Assembly (NCBI GenBank): GCA_009767595.1
Contig: VSDK01027860.1
Location: forward strand, 147,570-211,569
DNA: 64,000 nt
Origin: Symbiodinium kawagutii
Taxonomy: Eukaryota; Sar; Dinophyceae; Suessiales; Symbiodiniaceae
Direction of reading: 5' to 3'
The position numbers and the translations under genes were made by a program. Every line of letters begins with the position of its first letter. Position 1 is the first letter of the stretch. The notes beneath the pieces were generated by a model that was given only the letters and a program-made list of their open reading frames with translations, did not search any database and was not told the origin of the DNA. Positions 45,501-55,990 of this stretch are shown here, piece by piece.

Positions 45501-48500
45501 GACCACTGTCGAAGGTTTTTGACAAGAGCACTTGCAGAAACTGCTGCCTGCTCTGCTTTGCTCCGCCAAGAAACAATTCACTGGCACTGGAACAGAAGCT
45601 ACAATGTACAACAAAACAAACTCAACCAGCCACCAGTCAACACCCTATCATCTACCTAGCACAAGATCACATCAATCGTCAAGCAAGAAAGCAATGCCGA
45701 ATAATGACAATGGCTGATGGCAACTGAGACGCACTGGAAATGAGCTCCATCATGAGCACATCAGAAGATGATTGCCGATGCACACGCAGAACCTTGGTTG
45801 CTTCAAACAACGCATGGCTCTGCCGTCACAGCCAGCAGTCAGTCAGTAAAAAAACAAAGTCTGAGTCTGAGTCTGAGGGTAGAAAAACAAAGTGGTAAAT
45901 CACACACGACACGGCGCACGACAAGTTGCTGTTGGGTCGGGCTTGGCAGCGTCGTTGCCAAAAGTTGCATTGTAGATACGAGCTGCAAAATCCAAGCCAG
46001 ATAGTTGATCAACATGCTGAAGGGGCCTTTTCAACATATGCGGATGCTTGTGAGGTATCCTGAAAACAATAAGCTCCTCTGGTTGCTCTGCTGCGCAAGA
46101 AATGTCCTCAAATGAATGCTCTAGCTGCGGCTCCAGCTCTGCCTTCTCAGCACTGTTGCCGTCGCCCTCGGACATGCCCTCGATGAATTCACAATCACAA
46201 GCATGTGCTTGGGCAACAGCTGCGACAGGTTGACTGCATTGCTTCTGTTGCCTTTTCATCCCGATCAGGGGCTCTTGGGACGGCGCTGAAACCTGGTGCG
46301 TCAAGCATCACATGATAAGCATCCATCATGAATCATGACGGGACGGAATATTGAACCTGCCCTCAACCCCCCTGGGAGACCAAATAGAATAGAACCCAAA
46401 TGCAAAGCCCTGAGCCCAGCAACCAAGTTGTAGAAAAGCTTTTTGGGCACAGAATAGAAAGCACCAGGGTCGCACACCTTTCGAAAATGGTCCAGCAATA
46501 ACAGCTTCAGCTGCGAAATGCGATTCCGCTTCTTCAGGTAGGCTTGCTGCCTTATTGAAAGATTCCAAATGGTTTCGGCTTTGGGTTCGGGGCGCGGGTG
46601 GGGCGTTCAGATTGCAGCGCAGTATCAGTATAGGATTCTTATTGACATGAATGACTGGCCTGTCAGGCCTGTCATGAAATCATTTAGGACAATTAGTTAT
46701 TGCGCCGCCACCACCAAGCCACCAAGTCACCAAATTAGCCAAAGTAATTAATCCATGGTCCAACATGGTCCAAGTCCAAGTCCAAGTTACTTCTTTCGAC
46801 GAAGTTCATCTGCTTTGCTGAAAGGAAGAACTTCTTGCGTCACCGTTCCTCTCGTATACTTGAACGTTGAATGGTACAGCAGTTTTGCAAGGTTGGCATG
46901 GGATATCTGCGCAGTGGGTCTGCAAGCTGGTCCACCAACAAGCTGGGCCACTGATTGCGCAACTTCGGCCGCTGAATCAAGATCGCTGTGCTTTGCTGCT
47001 AATTCTTGCACTGACACAGGGTCTTCAAAGAGGCGGTAGAAGTTGGGAAGCCGGGCTTCTGTACTTATGTACGCCTCTTTCGCGTTCGGCGCTTTTGCTT
47101 TGATTTGTGAGACTGTACGGTGCAAGCCCTGGCAATGGTAGAACTGCTGACAGTCACCAGATCGGCCAACCAACAACACCACTACTACTGTGACAACATA
47201 ACTGTGACTGTAATTATTGTAAATAAAACACGACTCACTCACTGTGTCACTGTATATTGTCAACCGTCACTGAGCCAACCCAGCCAGCCATGGGGCCATG
47301 ATCATTTGTGGAATCTGTGGTAAACGTAGTGTGGTGCAGTGTGTGGTGTGCTGTGCGTTGTCATTATCATTTCATCATTTCCAATTTCCAATCAATCACA
47401 ATTCAACTCCCAATAATTCCCCAGCCCTTCTTCCAGATTGCATCTACCTAGATGGGCAGTGGGCAGTGGGCAGCAATCATTCCAGCCTCAGTCTCCTGTT
47501 CGTTGGTGCGCATCAACTTCAGAGCTCCCAACCATTTGCACAAAGGTTGGAAATCTGATCTTGGCCGGCCGGCTATGAACCTTAGAGGGATCGACCCATC
47601 AGTCATTAGCGACTGACTGCTGAAGCATTCACCCTACCCGTACACGTACCCTGATTACCTTTACTTCTTTCCTCCTGTCAACATAATCCCACGCCAAGGA
47701 CTGTCAATGTCTGTCCAACTGTCAAACTGTTTGTCAATTGTCCATGAGTCAATGAAGCTACCAGCTAGAGCTACCAGCTACCGGTTACGCCAGTTACCAA
47801 ACCTGTTTTGCCGCAAAGTGTCTCGTCAATCATTGGGCGTAATGGAATGTCCTCTGCATCATCACCTTTGAACTTGTAACAGCAGAATCTCTGCGTCATG
47901 CGATGGGACCGACCGTAGCTGGCCACAGTATCAGAGGTTGAGGCGGAGGCTGCTGCTGATTCAAACTTATCAAGCGCTTCAGCTGCATGTTCACGGGCAA
48001 GGCGTTCATCGGGCAAGGCAAGGGCACACAAATACCATGGTAGGCAATCCCAGCAGGCCGTCTTTACCTCGGAGGGTGGCGCTGCTCAAAATTGCACACA
48101 GGACAGGACATGGTTATGACTGGGTACCAGCAGGTCTGTCCCACCACCACCACCACCACCACCAACACAATTCTTTACCCCCCCTCACATTCCCATGCAC
48201 CTTGATCTCTGTCAAAATGACATCCATTCCAATGTTCCATTCTGACGCCAATCGCATTTGCTGCTCTGGGTCTTCCATGGAGCACAGCACTGACGTGAAT
48301 TCGCTGCTGGACAAAGTGGCTACCTGCAGTCTGGAGTCTGCAAATGAATGGCGGCGCAGTGGGATAAAGTTATAGCAATAGAGTTCAATAGAGGGAACCG
48401 TTTATCAAACAGCCAAACCAAGTCGCCTCTTGACAAAATTCATGGAAAATACCACCTGCAAACTCGGCAGATCTCCTACCCTGCATTGCACAGTTGAGCA

Positions 48501-51500
48501 TTTTGGAAGGCGTGGGCTCATTCCATCTCGACCTTTCGGGCAAATCTGCAGCCCCTCGGATGTCTTCGTCAATTGCCCGCCTACGGGCATTCCCCAGTTT
48601 CTTTTCGAGGTAAGGGCCTTGATGGCAACTGCAGGAGCCACACCAAGAGCTGAGTCTCTCGCATGCCCCGATCACAATGATAATGAAATCCTGAGTAGTC
48701 TGACGATGAGTCTGGTGAGTCTGAAGTTGCGAACTGCGCAAGGCTGGATAGGCAGTCTCATGTTCTCTGAATGGTCTGAAGTCTGAAGTCTGAAAACTGA
48801 TCAAAAACAAATGTGAGTGACTGATAGAGACTTGAGACTTGAGACCATGGTTCGCCAAACCAACAAACAACCATGCCAGCGAAAGCGCAACCAGTCCGCC
48901 AAGGAAAGCAAGCAAGCAAGCAAGCAACCAAGTATTTCCAGAAGAAGTCATCTTTGATCGCACGGTCAAAGGCTTTCAACGTTTCTGTTTTTGTTCTTGA
49001 TGCTTTGCCACTATCATCTTCACCAGACGCAGCACCTGAAAGGTATCGCTGTAGATTCCAGTTCATGCGTAGGGGACCTTCTCGGAGTTTGAGTGACCTC
49101 GCTGTCCCAATGAGCGAGGCCCAACGCCAAAGAGTCAATTGGCCGCCTTCGAATGAATTGAACAGGGCTGCATGCGGGCTATCTTTGAAGATTGTCTCTT
49201 TGATCCTTTCTCGGTAGTGTGGTGTATGCAGCATGTCCTGACCAAACTGACAAAGGGCAACAAAGGGCCTACAGCCAAATCGGCCCAACAAAAACTGAAA
49301 ACCATCCAAGCCTGCGCTAGTACTGCTTCTGACTTCTGACACAAACAAAATGTGGCTGAAGGGTTTGCCGAAGGCTCAGTGCAACATTTGAGCGAATGCT
49401 GAAATTCTTTGAAGCACTGCAGTCTTTCCAATGTATCGCCTATGATGTTGTCAATGAGATGCTTTGGCCCAGGTACCCAAAGGCAATTGGGAAGATGAAA
49501 GAGCATTTGCGAGTCCATGTCGTAGGTCTCATGGGTCTCCAAAACCAGCTGTCCTGCGACGGTGGCGTGAGAGCAGATTCACAGATTCATGTCTGGCGTG
49601 GCGTGGGGCGACGGCTTGTCTCTGCCAAACTGAAACTGGGCCAACTGGGCAGCCGGGAATCCTCCACTGTCTTGCACTATCTGCTTCACCATTTTGTTGA
49701 GATCGATTGCGGGCACCTTGGGCATGCTGAGTGGCCACTAACCACACACGAAACAAGTCATTGCATGCATCATGTGTGTGTGTGCGACGGCTCGCGGCTC
49801 CCTGATTTTTGTAGCTGCGCCGGATTTCAACCCCAGTGCCCAGCGCCGGCTGTCAATGCTGTCGTAGGTCAGTGTCCTCATTGCAATTCAGAATGCCGAA
49901 AGAGTAAGCTAGCCAAGTTAGCCAAGTGCCAAAATAACAGGTAACCTGGACCCCAGACCCCCAATGCTTCGGTTCAACAACTCGACCGCCCAAATCCATA
50001 AGCCAGTAAAATCCAATTGAATTAATTGAATTCACTCGTCTGAACTTCTGACACGGAAGCTGGAATCACTTGAATTACACAGAACTCAGAATCACTTCAT
50101 CTGGGATTCTGGTAAGGCTCATGCTGCGCTGAATCTTGATTCAGGATTCCAAGGGTCAGTAGTCGTAGAAACCAAACTGCCGCAGGTTCATCAATGTTTC
50201 GTGGGCTTGAGATTCAATCCTCACTATGCGCCGCACGCTCAACCATGACCATGACATACCATGACTACTGCAGTTGTTTCTGGAAGATTTGCTCACAAAG
50301 TCATTTGCCAGAGTGCTGCTCAGAATCTGTTCTGAAGTTCCCAAAAGCTCTTCTGAGTCAGGTATTTCAACCTAAGAGCACTAGACTGACTGACTGACGT
50401 GTCAATCTGTTTGATTAACTCAGGAGCGCATTGATCTGCCAACATGTCAATGTCAGTCAGTCAGACATGGTTTGACAAATGGTGTGTGTGTGTGCGTGCG
50501 TGTGACTATATCTGTGCGCATGCGTGTTTTGAATCCATGCATGTCAACGTCCATGGGACCATCCACGTCATGATTGATTGGTTGACTAGTTCATCACCTC
50601 ACCAAGTTTGTTCTGCTGGTTTGTTTGTTCATCATCATCAGCTCATCATCACCAGACCCCATACCGTGTCCCGCCTGAATATGTCCTCTTCTGCGATTCT
50701 CGATTTCTTCATTGGACGCGTCACCGTCGCCGTCTACCACTCTTATCCCATGAGCTGCTGACAGGTGATGGTAATGCTCTTCCAAGAGTCCTTGCCATCC
50801 GGCCAGGCACGGCAAGAAACACAAGCCACCGCCAACGCCACTAATTCAATGATGAATTCAGAACACCCGCAAATTGCAAGGCAGCGCATTGTCAGTCCTA
50901 CTGTCAGCCACCAGCGAAGCTTCAGCGTCGCATTGGGGCAAGATGCAGATATCTGTTTTTGGCAAACATGTTGGACGCGCTTTCCGTCTTTGAAAGAGGT
51001 ATACGTGTGAAGATCGCATCTGGTCGTAAAGTAGGGAGCCTTGATTTGTTGTAGGACATGAACGGGCGAACTGGTGAAGCAAGCAAATGCCAATGAATGA
51101 AAGCTGAATACCATCTAGCACGTGGGCATCACACACTCACACACAAGTATACATTGATCAATGCAATGCGCAATTGGAACTGCGACCAAAAGGCTCTGTT
51201 GGGAGGCTGGTGCTTCAGAATCACGAACCGGCCATTCAGAATCTCCTCCCTTTCAGAGCAGTTTCCTTCTACTTCTACTGCTGGGGCTACCTGGCCTCCT
51301 TCTTCAGAATCACCCATGACTGCCTGCCTACTGCCTACTACTGTCTATTTACTAACCTTGAGCTGCTGAATCCAAGCGGAAAAATTCGATCCCAATTCAG
51401 CCCAATTCCCAATCATTTGCAATCACAATCGGACAGGTGATAGGTGATAGATATACACAGAAGGGGAGCAATGGGCAACATGCAATTGATCGAGTTCCCA

Positions 51501-53078
51501 ATCTGTTCCCAGCCAAGGCGCATCAAGAAATTTTGACTCTGTGCCATAATCCGCCACGAAAGACACCACTCGCTGACCGTACCGCTTCATATTTTGAAGG
51601 CCGACATCCAGTCGAATGGATGAGAGGAACGCTTCATATTTTCCTGGAAGAGCCCCATTGCCGGCCCCGATTAGCCCTGTCGGCAATGCCATGGATTGGA
51701 GCAAGTTTGACTGGCTAAAGCTGTTGCTGTGAAATTGCGGGTCGAATAACTTTGCAGCCTCGGTCATCAGTATAGAATCCTCGAGGCTCATCTGATAATC
51801 AGTCCCGCGTTGCATGGATGCGTCTGACGTCAAAAAGTAGAAGCTTGTACGATTGGCAACCTCATCATCCTCAAATTTCTGCTGCCGGTGTCGCATCAGC
51901 ATGACCTGTGGCCAGACTCTTGTGATGTCTTGTCAACAATCTGTCTAACTGACCAAAGTCTAACAGTCTAACTGTTTGTTTGTCGCCGATATGTAGTTGT
52001 TGAATTTCAAAAACATGAAAGTATAACTGTTTAACAGTATACTATAACGTTATGATATCATTTCGGATGACAGTACACTGGAGTCACTGAATAGTGGACA
52101 CTGACAATGTCTGTGCCGCATGTCTGTGCCAGGAGCATGACGCATGATAAACATACTGACTGATTGCTCAAATGGCAGCTTGTGGAATTGACTTCAGAAC
52201 GACTAGGCGCGCCACGTCCAATTTCAGTCTAAACCTCGAAACGGTTGATTCCGAAGGCACTCGCAATTGCCCATTCGCCAGCTGCTGTTTCAAAATCTTT
52301 GCTGCTTCTGCTCCCAATATGAGCGCACAGCTCCGGGCCAAGCTCTCTGGCAACATTGCCTTGGCTGCTCTCTTGGGGTTGGAAATACAGAAACGCAAAT
52401 CACGTGAACGTGGAACGTGGTAAATGTGATATCGGTATGTCCTGATTCTGATTACCTGATTTGGGTTTGGATCCGAGATGGACTTGACACTGATAAAGTC
52501 ACTCACTGATGCACTCAATTTGGCAGACAAGCAGCACTGTGTCTCAAAAGCCGCGCCGCCAGCAGTGATTCCAATAATCTCTGGACACCGTATGCTCTCT
52601 CCTGCCAATTGGTGTGACAACTGGCGGCTCGGGTTCAACTCGAGTTCATCAACAATGTTTTTACGGTTCGATGGATCACCACACATGTCACAGTAAACAC
52701 ATTTCATAAAATGCAGGATTAAATTGACATTTCAATTCAAAATGAAAGAAAAAATACCGCATGTCATGCCATGCCATGGCCCGGCATGGCATCATGGCAT
52801 TATGATTATGAGTCCCCAGGCTGACTTAGCCCCAACAGATCTCAAAGAAAGTGAGTAGCCCTTCAAAGCCCAACCTGCTTGTCTGTTTTGGAAATGCGAC
52901 GACGCTTTCGGGGACGAACTTCGGGAGTTGGCTCAAAGGAAGCCTCTAATGCAGAAAGTGCCAAATGAGAAGAAGCCTTTTGACGAGGTTCTACGATTGT
53001 GGTCGCAGCAGCCGCCTTCAGAAAGGCAAGAGCTTCAGAAATCTTTCTGCGCTGATCCCGGTCTGGTTCCCTGTCCAT
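42536..53078 (-). CDS. Gene 1: large uncharacterised protein with RNase H-like pattern, ~25 exons
   Basis: Start is Met 53,078 with an in-frame TAG nine bases upstream. The first exon ends PRKRRRISKTDKQ, a likely nuclear localisation signal, at a CAG/GTTGGG donor (52,875). Exons, approximate: 52,690-52,500; 52,385-52,200; 51,895-51,440 (SDAS and DYGTE); 51,315-51,180; 51,050-50,760 (frame uncertain); 50,360-50,268; 49,895-49,793; 49,727-49,578; 49,560-49,390; 49,300-48,955; 48,620-48,430; 48,320-48,190; 48,035-47,795; 47,150-46,795; 46,545-46,400; 46,295-45,910; 45,815-45,738; 45,575-45,450; 45,310-44,885; 44,785-44,556; 44,440-44,215; 43,830-43,310; 42,970-42,880; 42,665 to a TAA at 42,536. 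The protein would exceed 1,300 residues. I do not know its function. The acidic/His pattern and the nuclear signal suggest a nuclear nucleic-acid enzyme, perhaps transposase-derived. The layout resembles uncharacterised multi-copy proteins I associate with Symbiodiniaceae genomes, which I could not check. Confidence 0.55.
43310..45310 (-). CDS. Gene 1 late exons
   Basis: About 45,310-44,885 is a helical exon (SYSAQEKSALKTLADKGWVK). About 44,785-44,556 reads FYTKGIPQRLYLLALLCHQE then SGIYHFQCESYYKALL. About 43,830-43,310 opens with a long Glu/Asp-rich region, a Pro run (PRPPPPPPIPAPVERLP) and then SFDFGPFFIKYRQDDSILYP followed by SWTVLCPVHNDN, whose Cys and His could belong to a small metal-binding module. 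The final exons read TEERALRRLMTWCTEAYKHN and DELKAIMNRMAPARGREVEL. Confidence 0.52.
46795..48620 (-). CDS. Gene 1 middle exons
   Basis: About 48,620-48,430 reads NCAMQGRRSAEFAGGIFHEF. About 48,320-48,190 reads SEFTSVLCSMEDPEQQMRLA. About 48,035-47,795 reads LCALALPDERLAREHAAEAL then RMTQRFCCYKFKGDDAEDIP. About 47,150-46,795 reads EARLPNFYRLFEDPVSVQEL and ends TVTQEVLPFSKADELRRKK. All are minus strand with consistent coding character. No named domain. Confidence 0.5.
48955..49560 (-). CDS. Gene 1 exons: GPKH and LTLWRW segments
   Basis: The 49,560-49,390 exon reads MLFHLPNCLWVPGPKHLIDN then IIGDTLERLQCFKEFQ. The 49,300-48,955 exon reads RERIKETIFKDSPHAALFNS, FEGGQLTLWRWASLIGTARS, LKLREGPLRMNWNLQRYL and a polar end. 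Aromatic and acidic positions are dense, consistent with a folded enzymatic domain. A shorter exon at 49,727-49,578 carries KVPAIDLNKMVKQIVQDSGG. Confidence 0.52.
51440..51895 (-). CDS. Gene 1 exon with SDAS...DYGTE signature
   Basis: Reads RTSFYFLTSDASMQRGTDYQ about 95 residues before VVSFVADYGTESKFLD. The first fits an RNase H-fold beta-1 strand ending in Asp, followed by a turn with Gly and Asp. The second fits a later strand ending in Asp followed by Gly-Thr-Glu. A following exon (49,560-49,390) has VPGPKHLIDNIIGD, where a conserved GPxH-x3-N might complete the site. No named family matches by eye. The assignment to an RNase H-like fold is inference. Confidence 0.5.
52200..52385 (-). CDS. 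Gene 1 exon: helical domain preceding the putative catalytic core
   Basis: Reads AMLPESLARSCALILGAEAA then QLRVPSESTVSRFRLKLDVA. The second part resembles a helix-turn-helix-like segment (RVPS-x3-VSR-x-RLKLD), which would suit a DNA-binding element in front of a transposase-like core. The preceding exon (52,690-52,500) reads SNRKNIVDELELNPSRQLSH. Confidence 0.55.
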
Positions 53079-53509
53079 TCCATATGACTATTGACAAGTC
53101 CAGGCCCATCCTGACCGTGACCCCATCATGACATTGCAGCATTGGCAAAGTCGATGACGAGGTACTTTCTCACCACTGCTTGAGCCAAGGAAACAAAAGG
53201 GCAACAACTCAGATTCGAATGGTGCCGATGTAAGATCCAAGACCCTAGTCAATGCCATGGTCACAACCCACAGCTAGCAAGTACAGTTGGCTGACATATA
53301 AGACTTCAGGTATTCTCTGCGCACATGAAATCAGAATCCACCCTAGTTAGGTTGGAACGCATGTTCAGTGGGGGGTGGCAATAGCGCAAGTTAATAGCAT
53401 CCATTCATCAGCCCTTGTCCCTTAGAAATCTCAAGAAGAATCAACCATCAACCCAACCATCAACCCAACCATCCACCCTTGTCCCATCAACCCCCCAACC
53501 ATCAACCCC

Positions 53510-55990
53510 CAACCGCTGCGGCCCAGCGTCGCTTCCCACGCGCGTGGCAGTCCCCGCCACGGGCGCTTTCTGGCGCTCCCGCAGCAGCGCCAGCGAGCGC
53601 AGCAGCGCCTCTTTCTCCGAGGAGATTTGGTTGGCCTCGTGGAAGGGGACAGCTGGGCCCTAATGTTAACCAGGATTACTCTCTCCCTAGACTTCCAGTT
53701 ACCATTATAATAGGTAACCAGCTGGTTTCTACCTTTCTTGTTTGGGGTTGGTTACCTGCTGTAATAGTAACTGGAAGGCTAGGGTCTGGTAAACTAACAC
53801 AGGTTTTCCGTTGCCAAAATGGTGGATTTTCCATTGCCAGGTTAGTTTGCCAGAGTGTAATAACCCTGCAGGTTTGCACTGGTTCATTAATAAGTTAATA
53901 TAAGGATTATGATCCTGGGTTGGCAAGAAATATCCCGTTCGGTCTTTTATAGTGGTTCAATGTGGCAAGGGTATCACTGCAATAATTTATGAATCCTGGG
54001 TCAACATTTCCAAGAAACGAGGGCCATCATCCAAGCGGCCGACTCTCAGGAGGCCACCAGTTTTGTAAGAAAAAATGTTATACACACTCTCTCTCTCTCT
54101 CTGTCGCAAGCCCGAAGGTTCAGCAACTGTTATACACTGTGGTAAACGAATTTGGAAGCTGAAAAATCATCATGTTTTGAGGTAAAACAGGAACCGAGTT
54201 AGTCTACCAGGCATTTGGTGACGTGTAGCCAATGGACGGAGGGATGATGTACCAACTCTATCCAGCTAACATTGTGTACAAGAAAAATGATATGGTAGGC
54301 TGGGGACCGCGAACCAGTTGGCAACCATGAGATTACTTTGCTGTCTGCTGGGTTGAGGGTTGCCCCACCAGCCGGTTGTGTATCGGCTGCTGATGAAATA
54401 TCATGATTTTCCATTGGCTGGTTGGCTGGTTGATGTTGGCTCAGGCTGGTTGAATGATCGGCCCAGGCTGAACCTGGTTAAGCCTCGGTGCCTGCACAAG
54501 TCTTGTGTAATGGTAACACCCACTTGCAAAAGTCTCAGGTGCTGTCACCGAATTTCACCAGCAGAGTGCGCTGCCTCCTACTGAGGAATGTTCTTTCATG
54601 ATGTCCTCCTTACATCTCCTCTCTCTGTCTCCCTGATTAGCACTGAATTTGAATTCTTTAGTTGAAGTGTATGATTAGCCTGGCAACTTCTACCATCACC
54701 GGGAACATTGCCAACATGATACTGTCCATTTCAATTGCAACCACCCCAGTTGTTATTAATTACATGTAATTTGCATCTAGATATGGTGGTTTCCCAAGAC
54801 TTGGGTACCCCTAATCATCTTCCATGAGCCATTGATACTAGACCAATCATAATTTTGGGGGTACCCCTATTTTAGGAAGCACCCATGGGTGAAAACCATT
54901 GCCATGATTGATGCCGTCAACTGAACATCATGGAAATCACCAGCCACGAGGATGTCACAGGCGCTCCCGTCGCTCCATCTGCCTGGTGGACGTATTCCAG
55001 GGTCAGGTCATGCACCCTTTCCTGGTGCGGGCTTGGAGGTAGGGAATGTTCAAGCTGTTCAGGCTGGTTCATCCTCGGGTATCATATGGTTAGTATCGTT
55101 TAGTTGTTTCTTTTTCCATTTGGTTAGTTGTTTGGTGATTCATATCTTTGTTTGATCTCTCTTCTCTCTCTCTCTCTTCCTGGCATTCTCTGTCAAGGCT
55201 GCCGGGCAAAAACAAAGTATATAAAGTGCTTAGTTAATCATGGTTAACTAGCAATTGGTGGATACCAACAGGCAAATAATCAACTGACAAAATGATGGTC
55301 TACCATAGGGGGACTCAAACTGTCAGGCACCTCATCTTGCAACACCTTTTCGCGCTGTCGTTGCTTCTCTTTCAGCCTGAATGTGGGCTGGCAGCATTTC
55401 ACCATCATGCGTTTGCAGCACTAGCTCGGCATGACCATTTGCATTTTGCAGGGGCAAAGGATGGATGGTTTTGCACCACAATGATCAGCCTCCATCATAA
55501 TTCTTCAGGCGCCGAGGTCATTAGCAAAAGCGGACCCCTTGGGTTCTTTCAGTCACAAGCAGGAGAACCAACACAATAAGTAAAATCCGAACAAAGAATG
55601 CCTCCTGCTGCCACACAAGCTCCCATTTGTTCGATGATACGAATTATCAGGATGTAGAAATGGCACTAGCAGCAAGATTAGGTGTTAGCAAAATTCCGCA
55701 GGTCGCCATCTTTCACCCCCTTAGTTGGATAGGCCGGTGTCCACATATAGCCGCAGTAGCACAGAAATTCAGACACAAGCTCAAAGATGTTAGTAATTTC
55801 AACCATGCTGCCAGGTTCTACCACCACCAGGTTGATCAAGAGATGGTTGTGGATCAAAAATCGCCCAGGTCATCGGGTCACAGGTCCACCAGGTGTTGAG
55901 CTTCGGAACTCTCGAAGTTCTTGTTGAGCTTCCATGTTCTCTTGCAGCGCCAGTTGCCGGTCCATCTCCAACGCCTTCCTGGGCAACTCA
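53510..55990 (-). CDS. Gene 2 downstream helical exons
   Basis: 55,990-55,897 reads ALEMDRQLALQENMEAQQEL then REFRSSTP before GTGGAC. 53,665-53,515 reads PAVPFHEANQISSEKEALLR then SLALLRERQKAPVAG, strikingly GC-rich at third positions, and ends before GTTGGG. Both continue the charged helical style. The C-terminal stop was not found. It may lie between 53,500 and 53,090, ahead of gene 1. Confidence 0.45.
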
